Made by a program: the position numbers and the translations under genes. From positions 1-29,054 of IMG/VR virus record IMGVR_UViG_3300033064_000832: DNA of 29,054 nucleotides. One strand, 5' to 3'. The first letter of the stretch is position 1, and every line of letters starts with the position of its first letter. This DNA is from a virus. The notes beneath the pieces were generated by a model that was not told where the DNA came from, searched no databases, and saw only the letters and a program-made list of their open reading frames with translations. Of the stretch, positions 20,853 to 28,365 are shown piece after piece.

Positions 20853-21419
20853 ATGAAGAAAACAGCGATATGGACGCTATACGCCGCCGTGATGGTCGCT
20901 ATCGGCGCGAGCATGTCAAGAGGCGAGACATTCAGCGGAAACCTGCTCGTGCGCCCGCAGTGGACCCACACAAAGACCGGCGCAACAACCGCGTCCGAAG
21001 CATTCTCGACGCTCTACAACTGGACGTTTACGAGCGGGACGAACGCGAACCAGATGAATCAGCTCTGGACCGATCAGCGCACACTCACGGCGTCGGCTAC
21101 TGAAACGCTTGACCTGGCCGGCGGCATCACAAACACTTTCGGAACCGTCCTGACAATGGCCGAGGTCAGTCTGATGGTCGTCAGCAGCGCCACGGCAAAC
21201 ACGAATACCATCATCATCGGTAACGCCGCAGCGAACGAGTTTGACTCATGGCTCGGCGGCACGAATCACACCATCACCGTGCGACCGGGCGGGTTCTTTC
21301 TCCTGGCGGCGCCGGACGTTGACGGTTACACTGTCAGCACGGATGGCAACTTGAAAATCTCCAACGGCGGCACCGGGTCAATCACGTATGATATCTACAT
21401 CGGGGGATCAAGTCAGTGA
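20853..21419 (+). CDS. Secreted beta-sandwich phage structural-like protein
   Basis: A 188-residue protein with a signal peptide at residues 1-25 (MKKTAIW, then LYAAVMVAIGASMSRGE). The mature part begins FSGNLLVRPQW. The second half (ETLDLAGGITNTFGTVLTM onward, RPGGFFLLAAPDVDGYTV, LKISNGGTGSITYDIYIGG) strongly resembles a small beta-sandwich protein common in phage head modules, where it usually lacks a signal peptide. Decoration or head-fibre function is likely from family and position. The next gene starts by GTG inside its stop (GTGA), so the two are translationally coupled. This ties the secreted protein to the connector genes within one operon. Confidence 0.65.
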   Translation: MKKTAIWTLYAAVMVAIGASMSRGETFSGNLLVRPQWTHTKTGATTASEAFSTLYNWTFTSGTNANQMNQLWTDQRTLTASATETLDLAGGITNTFGTVLTMAEVSLMVVSSATANTNTIIIGNAAANEFDSWLGGTNHTITVRPGGFFLLAAPDVDGYTVSTDGNLKISNGGTGSITYDIYIGGSSQ

Positions 21420-21787
21420 GCATTGGCGCATCAGAGATCGCGGGAGTTATCACAGCGACGGAAGCAATGTTTCCGCTGGCCGTGCTGACAATGTATTGGG
21501 GTACAGGCGGGGCCGACGGTCCGCGTGACCATACCGCCCAAGTACTGCGATCCGAGAGCACCGAGAGCAACAGCGAAGGCGATCTATCGGGGGCCATCGA
21601 GGGGTTGCGTGGTAGATTGCGCTTAATCTTGAGCCGTTGCGGAGACTGGGCGCCACCGGCTGACGGATCGGTTATTGAGCTGTACGACGCCGACGACGAG
21701 TTGATCGGCACGTTTACCGTTATCGGACACAACGACGACCCGACCAAGAGCGTGCGCACTTTGATCTACGGGGAGGAGGCGGCATGA
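21416..21787 (+). CDS. Putative head-tail joining / head-closure protein
   Basis: A 123-residue protein with GTG start in a GTGA overlap; GGGGGA is about 12 bases upstream. An N-terminal helix (SEIAGVITATEAMFPLAVLTM) is followed by a charged linker and a small beta barrel (LRLILSRCGDWAPPADGSVIELYD, ELIGTFTVIGHNDD, VRTLIYGEE). Size, fold pattern and place between the capsid and tail genes match lambda gpFII and similar stopper proteins, which connect the filled head to the tail. Sequence similarity is too weak for me to name the family. The end overlaps the next gene by ATGA. Confidence 0.55.
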   Translation: MSIGASEIAGVITATEAMFPLAVLTMYWGTGGADGPRDHTAQVLRSESTESNSEGDLSGAIEGLRGRLRLILSRCGDWAPPADGSVIELYDADDELIGTFTVIGHNDDPTKSVRTLIYGEEAA

Positions 21788-22389
21788 TTGATACACGCGT
21801 AGACCCGAGAAGCATGAGACTGGTCGAGGACGCTCTGAATGCCGCGAACAGGAAAACGAGCTGGGCACTTGGAACGGCTGAGTCAAAAGCTATGTACTAT
21901 ATTTGCCGGTCTGGATCTACGGCTGTGAAGCCAAAGAGTATGAAGACAAAGCGCAAGATTGTGGATAATCCAAAGCGCGTAGGAGTCGGCAGAAAAGCGA
22001 CTGGAGCCAAGCATGCCGTCAAGGTTCTGAGGCAATCCGGAAGTACATCATATGTACCGACGAACGTGAAAACAGGAAACGCATGGATTGAAAGGGTTAG
22101 AAAGATATCGAAGCTCGGACTCGCATCAAAGGCGTTCAAGTTGGCAAGCGCCGTGTTCCAGGCAAACATAAGGGGCGAAACTGTCCGGTTGAAAAAAACA
22201 AGTAACCTGTTTGAGTCTTACAGATCAAGCCGTGGGAACAAGGTGAATGTAGGTATCGAAATCTTCCTGTCATATATCGAAAAACACAGACCGCATGCTG
22301 TATCGCGGGCAATAAAACGCGGCATGGCATCCTTCATCCACGAGTTTGACCGAGACTGGGCCAGTGCAATCAAGGAAGGTCGCTACTGA
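21784..22389 (+). CDS. Putative tail completion protein (lambda gpZ / HK97 gp10-like)
   Basis: A 201-residue, strongly basic protein, with Lys and Arg spread through residues 40-130 (KPKSMKTKRKIVD, KLGLASKAFKLASAV). The C-terminal part (FLSYIEKHRPHAVSRAIKRG) is helical. Size, charge and position before the tail terminator match the minor tail completion proteins that attach to the top of the tail tube. Its codon use includes more AAA and AGA and lower GC than its neighbours, which hints at a different origin or relaxed selection. The end overlaps the next gene as TGATG. The assignment rests mainly on gene order. Confidence 0.5.
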   Translation: MIDTRVDPRSMRLVEDALNAANRKTSWALGTAESKAMYYICRSGSTAVKPKSMKTKRKIVDNPKRVGVGRKATGAKHAVKVLRQSGSTSYVPTNVKTGNAWIERVRKISKLGLASKAFKLASAVFQANIRGETVRLKKTSNLFESYRSSRGNKVNVGIEIFLSYIEKHRPHAVSRAIKRGMASFIHEFDRDWASAIKEGRY

Positions 22390-22835
22390 TGAGCCTGGAA
22401 TCCGTAACAGAGCAAGGACTCAAGACCGCGTTCAAGGTCTACACCGATGCGCTCGACCCGTCTAATGCCGTAACGTATCGGTGCTTCTTTTTGGACGATG
22501 AGTTGCCGGCAGAAAGCGACGACGCCACGGAATCCCGCCGATATCCACTCATCGAAATCACGGCAAGCCCGAACGTGCCGACCGGTCACAAGTCAACATT
22601 CCGTGACGTGCCGGTTGAGTTGAAGTTTGCCACGCACCGCGCCGCTGACCCCAAGAAACTGACGCTCATCGCCATCTATGCCGCGTGCCGGACCATCATC
22701 GACACGGAGACGACAATCGCGGTATCGGGGTATAGCCTCATCGCGGCACGGATCGAATCAGGCGGAGCATCGGACGTAGACGAGAACGAGCAGTATATCA
22801 CATTGCCTCTCACCGTGAAGGTGTGCGGCGCATAA
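22389..22835 (+). CDS. Putative tail terminator protein (gpU-like)
   Basis: A 148-residue protein with AAGGAAGG upstream. The pattern of an N-terminal helix (SVTEQGLKTAFKVYTDAL), a central strand pair (RRYPLIEITASPNV, FRDVPVELKFATHRA), a helix (KLTLIAIYAACRTIIDTE) and a final strand (EQYITLPLTVKVCG) fits the alpha/beta fold of phage tail terminators such as lambda gpU. These cap the tail tube and set its length with the tape measure. Its place just before the tail tube gene is the standard one. No enzymatic motif is present. Confidence 0.65.
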   Translation: MSLESVTEQGLKTAFKVYTDALDPSNAVTYRCFFLDDELPAESDDATESRRYPLIEITASPNVPTGHKSTFRDVPVELKFATHRAADPKKLTLIAIYAACRTIIDTETTIAVSGYSLIAARIESGGASDVDENEQYITLPLTVKVCGA

Positions 22836-22844
22836 GGAGAAATC

Positions 22845-23525
22845 ATGGCAGAATCAGCACCAACCATCCTCGCGGTAGACTACTTCGCAGCGGGCGCAAA
22901 GTTCCACGAGAAGGACAGCAATACGGCGGAAACAAAGACGTTCGCCACGGTCATAGCCGCCAACGGTGACTATGCGTGTTCGGAGGAATACGACGAGGGC
23001 GATACGTATCAAAGCGTGTACGACTATTGCGCCGGCGTCGCAGCGGACATTGACACCGACCTTCTGACGCTCTTGAGCACGTTCGGCGCCGTAGCAGACG
23101 CAAAGCTGCCCACAGACATCAACGTGCATTTCGAGGCGGGCATTGCGGCAACGGTCACGATTGACGGGCATCAGCACGATACGAACCCGCACGTTACACA
23201 GCGCGCGGCTGACGTCAGCGGCATTATCCCGGCGTCAAGTGGTACGGGCGTCCCGACGCTCATCACCGTGACCGGGACCGTTTCGCCGGTAAGCGCAGAC
23301 ATCACGTTCAGCCTTAACCACGCTGACAAGCCAGGCGCGGACGGGACTCACTTCTGGGGACAGAACCTCGGCCCGGTAAAGTGTGAAATATCGGTGCAGT
23401 ACGAAGGCACCGTAAGCGCGACCACGGCAGGCAACTGGCTGAACATCGTCATCGCCAATAGCGCGGGCAACCAAGACACGCCCACGAGTACAGTCACAGC
23501 GGAACAGTACATCGACTTCACTTGA
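22845..23525 (+). CDS. Major tail tube protein (putative)
   Basis: A 226-residue, beta-rich acidic protein with the best ribosome binding site of the tail region (AAGGAGAAATC), as expected for an abundant structural protein. The order tail terminator, this gene, chaperone pair, tape measure is the canonical siphovirus tail order. The C-terminus (KCEISVQYEGTVSATTAG, NWLNIVIANSAG) has the repeating strands of a tail tube or Ig-like fold. It contains VTIDGHQHDTNPH, an uncommon His cluster near residues 104-116 that could bind metal. The call rests on context and composition rather than a diagnostic motif. Confidence 0.65.
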   Translation: MAESAPTILAVDYFAAGAKFHEKDSNTAETKTFATVIAANGDYACSEEYDEGDTYQSVYDYCAGVAADIDTDLLTLLSTFGAVADAKLPTDINVHFEAGIAATVTIDGHQHDTNPHVTQRAADVSGIIPASSGTGVPTLITVTGTVSPVSADITFSLNHADKPGADGTHFWGQNLGPVKCEISVQYEGTVSATTAGNWLNIVIANSAGNQDTPTSTVTAEQYIDFT

Positions 23526-23545
23526 TAATAACTGAGGGGGCGACC

Positions 23546-23716
23546 ATGCCGGGAGTAAAGATTATACGCGACGGCGGCAAGTGCTACAGAGCACCGGAAG
23601 AAGAACAGGACGCGATCAAAAAGGAAGCTGAGGAAAAGCGTGCAGCACGAAAGCAGGACCAGGCTGACGGACATATTGAAGAGGACGGGTCATGTTCTGG
23701 TTGCCGAGGACTTTGA
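23546..23716 (+). CDS. Short upstream ORF of the tail-assembly chaperone pair
   Basis: A 56-residue ORF. ATG at 23546 follows GAGGGGGCGACC, a strong Shine-Dalgarno site; in-frame codons before it lie past the tail tube stop. MPGVKIIRDGGKCYR is followed by a Glu/Lys/Ala-rich helix and a Cys-containing end (GSCSGCRGL). The last sense codon and stop read CTT TGA, then C, the core of the RF2-type +1 frameshift site. Ribosomes that slip +1 there continue in the frame of the 23640-24353 gene and would produce a 268-residue fusion. Its place between tail tube and tape measure genes is where frameshifted chaperones (lambda G/GT type) are found. Confidence 0.6.
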   Translation: MPGVKIIRDGGKCYRAPEEEQDAIKKEAEEKRAARKQDQADGHIEEDGSCSGCRGL

Positions 23717-24353
23717 CGATATCCTCGAACTTGACAGCCTGGCCGCTAAAGTGTCTGACCCCGCCGCCGGTATAGATTCGCCATTGCGCAATCATGCCGT
23801 GTTCTTCCGTGGCACTCCCGTATTCCCGCTCACGCTCGCTCACCTCGTCTTTCTGGATGAGTGCCGCGACGTACTGGACATCACCGACGACGAGCAGACC
23901 GTGTGCATGTTGTGGGTCTCTACGCAGGAACGTATCACCGACGACCATTACGACGGCGAAAAGAGCCGGTCAATAATGCGGGCATGGGCGCGTCATTGCC
24001 AATGGACCGAGGCCGATATCAACGCAATTATGGCGCTCCGTTACGGTAAGCTCGCCAAGGACGCAGCAGAAGCCGTCAAGGACGAGGCCGACTCCGACTG
24101 CGCGCTCATAGGCATGTTGTCCCGCGAGTACGGCGAGGGCCCGCGATACTGGATGTGGGAAGCGCCGATAGGAACGGTCGAGGCGTGCGTTGCAGATTGG
24201 AACCGTCAACAGGAAGCGCAAGCCACGGCATACCGCAAGAGCGCCAAAGGGTCAGCCGTCGCACCGCCCGCATCTCCCAAGTTTGCAGCCATGCGTAAAC
24301 TCCGCGAGTGCGCAGAAAGGATTGAGGCCAAATGGCAAAAAAGCGCAGTCTAG
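23640..24353 (+). CDS. Tail-assembly chaperone-like protein (frame +1 to the upstream ORF)
   Basis: The open frame runs from a GTG at 23640 (GAGGAAAAGC upstream) to 24353, 237 residues if started there, and overlaps the previous ORF by 77 bases. From the possible frameshift at 23714 onward it gives 212 residues beginning DDILELDSLAAKV. The body is alpha-helical: FPLTLAHLVFLDECRDVLDI, MRAWARHCQWTEADINAIM and a basic C-terminal helix, in line with phage tail chaperones that bind the tape measure protein. It ends 22 bases inside the tape measure gene. Two modes of expression are possible: independent GTG initiation, or +1 frameshifting from the upstream ORF. Confidence 0.7.
   Translation: MQHESRTRLTDILKRTGHVLVAEDFDDILELDSLAAKVSDPAAGIDSPLRNHAVFFRGTPVFPLTLAHLVFLDECRDVLDITDDEQTVCMLWVSTQERITDDHYDGEKSRSIMRAWARHCQWTEADINAIMALRYGKLAKDAAEAVKDEADSDCALIGMLSREYGEGPRYWMWEAPIGTVEACVADWNRQQEAQATAYRKSAKGSAVAPPASPKFAAMRKLRECAERIEAKWQKSAV
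23711..23717 (+). promoter_or_regulatory. Candidate programmed +1 ribosomal frameshift site (CTT TGA C)
   Basis: The zero-frame codons are CGA GGA CTT TGA, followed by C. CUU-UGA-C is the exact slip core of bacterial prfB (RF2), where tRNA-Leu moves from CUU to UUU at a slow UGA. GAGGA at 23706-23710 abuts the slip codon and could act as the stimulatory anti-Shine-Dalgarno contact, although it is closer to CUU than the AGGGGG of E. coli prfB. The frame entered by +1 slippage is open for 212 residues. Confidence 0.5.
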
Positions 24354-25600
24354 TAATTGAGATTCTCGGCAACAACAAGATGGGTCGTGCCGTGCGCGAT
24401 GCTATGGGCAGCCTTAAGAAGCTCGGCAGGTTTGCAAAGGGCGTCGGCAGGGGCATCTTCAAGGCGTTCAAGTTTGCCGCCGCTGGTATCGGTGTAATGG
24501 TTGGAGCCGTTGCCGCCGCGACTGCAATCTTCGCCAAACAGCAACAGGCAGACGTTGACCTGGCGGCGTCGATCCGCAAGCACGGCGAAGAAGTGGACAG
24601 GATACTTCCAAAACTCAAGGCGCAAGCATCAGCAATCCAGGCCGAAACCAAATACGGCGACGAGTTTATTGAGACTTTACAGGCGCAGGCCATGAATATG
24701 GGCATCCTGTCTGATGGTGCGAGTGAGGCGGTCCGGTCCGCGTTGGGACTGGCGAAGGCATACGGAATAGAGGTCGTCGGGGCTATGCGACTGGTAACGA
24801 GGGCGCGAGTAGGTGACACGGCATCATTGAAGCGTTACGGCATAATGATCGACTCCACGCTTACCGCCGAGGAAAAATATCAAGCCATATTGAAGATCGG
24901 TCTTAAAAACTATCGCCTGGTGCAGGATGAAGTAAACAGCGTGAGCGGGCGATTTGCTCAGTTCAAAAACGCGATAGGCGACGTGATCGAGAGTTTCGGC
25001 GGTGCGTTTGCGGAGGGCATCAACCTGCAAGGCGTACTTGAAACGATGACCACGAAAGCCGAGGTATTCGGGACCGAACTGAAAACGCGCCTACTGCCGT
25101 ACATGGAGAAGTTCCGCGACATCGTGGAAGGATTGCTATCAGGCGGCGGCGATAGAGCCAAGGCGATTGACGATATCAAGGCAACATGGAGTAAGGCGAT
25201 AGATATTGTCGGCCCTAAGCTGGAACAGTGGGGCGAGGCGGCTGGCGCGGCAATCTGGCGCGGGTTCAAGAAGCGCGGCAAGAGCGCACTAACGGCACCC
25301 TATAGAAAGTCAAAAGCGGTTCACGATGCCGGTATGAAGGCTGAGTATGCAATGGCACCGCGCGGCGGCCCAGAAGCGTCCGCAGGGTATCTCCCGGCAT
25401 TGACAAGCCAAGACGTGAGCAAGTCCCGACGGTCGCTATCATCATTACAGACGCAGGATTCGCTAAATATCAATCCGCTAAGTATGTGGCGTCAAATGAA
25501 TGCGGAAGCGGCAAGCCTAGGGGGATTGGGTAAACACCTCGGGCAACCACAGCACGTAATCGTAGACAACGACGTTCTAGACGGGGGCTTGAAGAAATAA
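24332..25600 (+). CDS. Tape measure protein (short)
   Basis: A 422-residue protein. The N-terminus is basic and helical (GRAVRDAMGSLKKLGRFAKG), followed by a hydrophobic Gly/Ala segment (residues about 46-68, AAAGIGVMVGAVAAATAIF) and long helices with the pattern ASAIQAETKYGDEFIETLQ. MNMGILSDGASEAVRSALGLAKAYG resembles the conserved helical domain of tape measure proteins (the TMP core near residues 125-165). Such proteins fill the tail lumen and set tail length; at about 1.5 angstrom per residue this would imply a tail near 60 nm, a rough inference. It overlaps the chaperone gene and precedes tail-tip genes. It has no lysozyme or peptidase domain that I can see. Confidence 0.75.
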   Translation: MAKKRSLVIEILGNNKMGRAVRDAMGSLKKLGRFAKGVGRGIFKAFKFAAAGIGVMVGAVAAATAIFAKQQQADVDLAASIRKHGEEVDRILPKLKAQASAIQAETKYGDEFIETLQAQAMNMGILSDGASEAVRSALGLAKAYGIEVVGAMRLVTRARVGDTASLKRYGIMIDSTLTAEEKYQAILKIGLKNYRLVQDEVNSVSGRFAQFKNAIGDVIESFGGAFAEGINLQGVLETMTTKAEVFGTELKTRLLPYMEKFRDIVEGLLSGGGDRAKAIDDIKATWSKAIDIVGPKLEQWGEAAGAAIWRGFKKRGKSALTAPYRKSKAVHDAGMKAEYAMAPRGGPEASAGYLPALTSQDVSKSRRSLSSLQTQDSLNINPLSMWRQMNAEAASLGGLGKHLGQPQHVIVDNDVLDGGLKK

Positions 25601-26004
25601 TGGCAACAACATTCACAACCGTAACCGCCCCGCAACTTGAAAACCTGGAGTGCATCAAAGTAATCGGCGGCACACGTCCGCCCGGTTCGCTATCCAGCGC
25701 GCCGACTGGTGAGCAGTGGTGGCGCAACGAGTATCGTCTTTCGCTCTATCGCATCGGCGAAGGGCTGACATCATTCACGCCGATACCAGGGGTTGAAAAG
25801 GCGGGCAATACATTGACGTGGACGGGTGGCGCCGCAACGATTCTCGGCAACGTGGCCCAGACCTATACATCCAACGATCACTCATTGACGCAGGAATACG
25901 CAGGCGCGGACATCTGGCGTGAGAGCATCGTTTACACATGGTTCGGGAAGTGGGAGTTGGAGACGGCACCAGCAAGCGAGAACGATGACGGCGACTTTAG
26001 CTAG
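25600..26004 (+). CDS. Hypothetical tail-tip protein
   Basis: A 134-residue protein whose ATG overlaps the tape measure stop (TAATG). It is beta-rich and acidic at the end (ENDDGDFS), with SSAPTGEQWWRNEYRLSLYRI near residues 33-52 and NTLTWTGGAATILGNVAQTY in the middle. There are no Cys residues besides one near residue 18. Its position after the tape measure gene, where distal tail or tail-tip proteins are encoded, is the only functional clue. I do not recognise the family. Confidence 0.55.
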   Translation: MATTFTTVTAPQLENLECIKVIGGTRPPGSLSSAPTGEQWWRNEYRLSLYRIGEGLTSFTPIPGVEKAGNTLTWTGGAATILGNVAQTYTSNDHSLTQEYAGADIWRESIVYTWFGKWELETAPASENDDGDFS

Positions 26005-26015
26005 GCGTAAGCACT

Positions 26016-26516
26016 ATGGCATTACCGACGACATACAACGGCAGAGGCGCGTTTGCGGAAATCGCCGCGTTTATGAACGCAACGAATCGCCGGTATAACA
26101 ACTTCCGCGTGTTCGGGGATGGCTACGCGACAGTGACAAACCAGGGCGTTACGCTTTACCTCGGCGGGATGGGTTATCCATGGGGCGACACGTGGCCGTT
26201 CGGTGTGAGCATGGACGACGCAACCGTGACAATCCACAACATCGCATGCCAGGTCGGAGACACCGCGCCGCAGACCAAGGTAGACTCGGACGTGACGATC
26301 ACCAGCGACGGCGACTATGTGTATTTCCGTTGCCCGTGGACCGGCGGCGCGATCACGCTCGGGGTCACGCAGGACACAGACGACTTTCTCGTGACGGCTA
26401 CCTACTATTCTGACTTCATTGTGAAATGCGGATTCGATGGCACGCGGGCATGGGCAGATGAGTGGGGGTGTGCGGGAAGTCGCCAGAAGCACCCAGGAAA
26501 CTTTGGGCAAATATGA
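26016..26516 (+). CDS. Hypothetical beta-rich tail protein
   Basis: A 166-residue protein starting MALPTTYNGRGAFAEI. Only a weak ribosome binding site is visible (TAGGCGTAAGC). The sequence is rich in Gly, Thr, Asp and aromatic residues, with alternating strands (YATVTNQGVTLYLGGMGYPW, VDSDVTITSDGDYVYFRCPW, DFLVTATYYSDFIVKCGF) consistent with a beta-sandwich or tail-tip component. The C-terminus becomes basic and less ordered. It ends in an ATGA overlap with the next gene, so these two are translated together. The function is unknown; a tail or adhesin role is inferred from position. Confidence 0.55.
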   Translation: MALPTTYNGRGAFAEIAAFMNATNRRYNNFRVFGDGYATVTNQGVTLYLGGMGYPWGDTWPFGVSMDDATVTIHNIACQVGDTAPQTKVDSDVTITSDGDYVYFRCPWTGGAITLGVTQDTDDFLVTATYYSDFIVKCGFDGTRAWADEWGCAGSRQKHPGNFGQI

Positions 26517-28351
26517 TCACTTTCACACGCAACAAACTATACTTCCTCGTAATGGTGGGGGCAACCGTATCGGGGTCATTCTTCCTGTTCGACGCGACGC
26601 GCAGTTCAACGGGCATCGTGGATGATTACATTATCGCTAACGGAGCGGAGGAGCGCGTGCTGATGGCATCACACGGCGGCTTCGGAACGGATCAGGTCAG
26701 CACGCAGACGGTCAACTCCTGGACGTGGGAGATTGACCCGGACATACCGAGCAACATTGTTTGGTACTCCTACGACACCGGCTCGGAAGTGACAAACAGT
26801 TACATGCGCCCTATCGCCAACAGCACGAACAATATCACATTTACGCAGACCCGCCGCTACCTGGCAGGCATTGCGGCAAAGCACCCCGTCGCGCGCCCGT
26901 GGTGGACGGATGAAACCGTTGACGGCATCAGTTGGACCGGCTACCGATACGAGTTCACGAACAAGTACGCATGGAGTGGATTCTCGGGATACCTTGCGAG
27001 CAGTTTCCCGAATGGTGACGCGAACGGTCAATACAATCATTGGCAATGGAGCACCACGACGCGCCGCCAGATATTGACCAATGCTCTAGGATGGAAGATT
27101 TACGACACGCTCGGAACGCCGCCGGTCATCTACGCGCCGGGACTGGTAAGCACCTACGCTGGCGCATATCCATCATTGCCGCCCCGTCTGACAACGTGGG
27201 AAGGGAGTGGCGGTGCGGTAGCGGGAAGCATGGCGGCGACCGGGATCATCACGGGCAGACTCACCACGACGAAGGAGATTTACGGAGCCGCCGCGTCGGT
27301 CAACGAAATCGAGTACGACCGGACCTTTGACGCGATCCGCAAGCGCCAACGATTGAACGGACTCGACATAACCAACCCGCAAACCGTGGGTACGTATAAT
27401 AATTGGGGCGCACTCGACGCGATACACGGCAACGTGGCATTTATTCTCGGCTGGACACAGGGCGCACTTGTCCACGGCGCCGGGATCACCGGCATAGCAT
27501 CGGTATGGGAGGGCATCATCTATCCGTCGCTATTCCTAGACAGCAGCGCTCAGAACGGCAGCGGGATATACACAGGCGTAACCGACTGGATCGAGGTCAC
27601 AAACATCGCCACGAGTCAATGGGTGCGCCTGGGTCTACCGTCCGCGAACATCGACACGACTACCGGACTGGTATGGTTCACGGGCGAGGAACTAACGACC
27701 GGCTCGGGGGAGTGGGCGATTGAGTTGACCAGCTCGCTTTCTCTCACGTCCACGCTTGCCGAGGCGTACACCGTCCTGCACGACCTGACCACAACCTACG
27801 TGCCGGAAGATGAGATCCAATGGTCGGCTCACGGCGCATATAACTATTACGTCTGGACCGGCACCGGCTCGACATGGGCGGCGGCGAAATCAGACTGCAC
27901 CGCCGGCGGCAACATCGTGACGAACATCTCCGACGCCGTGCCTATTCTCGGGACACGCGGGACCGGACTCGGATACCAAAGCTACCAGGCTACAGCATAC
28001 CGCCGCAACTCATGGCTAGAGACGCCCGACGACTGGATCGTGTACGATGAGTTGACCAATACCGCCGACGGATATACGATTGCAGAGCCGTACTACGACG
28101 AGTGGGATGATACCGACGCAGACTTTTTGACGAACGCATGGGTACACTTTGACAGCACATCGCCCGCCGCAACCAACGCCGCGCGTATCGAAGTCGGCTG
28201 GGGTACTGATACGCCATGGTCTCACGGTTGGTGTACGGAACCGGCGACGAACGCAGCCGAGGGCGACACAACGACCGGCAGAGGAATACAGGTACAAGAC
28301 GGGGCCATTGTATTACGGTGGCAACCCGAGTTTTGCACGACAGCACCATGA
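26513..28351 (+). CDS. Large tail-tip protein with N-terminal membrane-type segment
   Basis: A 612-residue protein. The ATG at 26513 is in an ATGA overlap; longer in-frame starts lie inside the preceding gene. Residues 1-27 (MITFTRNKLYFLVMVGATVS, then GSFFLFDA) form a positively charged, hydrophobic N-terminus, either an uncleaved signal anchor or a signal peptide. The rest is beta-rich with many Trp, Tyr, Thr and Asn residues (WWTDETVDGISWTGYRYEF, WVRLGLPSANIDTTTGLVWF) and is typical of tail-tip, central-fibre or receptor-binding proteins. There is no recognisable enzymatic motif. Its size and place after the tape measure genes support a distal tail component that contacts the host surface. 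Confidence 0.65.
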   Translation: MITFTRNKLYFLVMVGATVSGSFFLFDATRSSTGIVDDYIIANGAEERVLMASHGGFGTDQVSTQTVNSWTWEIDPDIPSNIVWYSYDTGSEVTNSYMRPIANSTNNITFTQTRRYLAGIAAKHPVARPWWTDETVDGISWTGYRYEFTNKYAWSGFSGYLASSFPNGDANGQYNHWQWSTTTRRQILTNALGWKIYDTLGTPPVIYAPGLVSTYAGAYPSLPPRLTTWEGSGGAVAGSMAATGIITGRLTTTKEIYGAAASVNEIEYDRTFDAIRKRQRLNGLDITNPQTVGTYNNWGALDAIHGNVAFILGWTQGALVHGAGITGIASVWEGIIYPSLFLDSSAQNGSGIYTGVTDWIEVTNIATSQWVRLGLPSANIDTTTGLVWFTGEELTTGSGEWAIELTSSLSLTSTLAEAYTVLHDLTTTYVPEDEIQWSAHGAYNYYVWTGTGSTWAAAKSDCTAGGNIVTNISDAVPILGTRGTGLGYQSYQATAYRRNSWLETPDDWIVYDELTNTADGYTIAEPYYDEWDDTDADFLTNAWVHFDSTSPAATNAARIEVGWGTDTPWSHGWCTEPATNAAEGDTTTGRGIQVQDGAIVLRWQPEFCTTAP

Positions 28352-28365
28352 CGAAAGGCACGACC

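Noticed and set aside
23692-23694. ATG at 23692 as an alternative start for the chaperone gene
   Set aside because: It is out of frame and its reading ends after about 27 codons.
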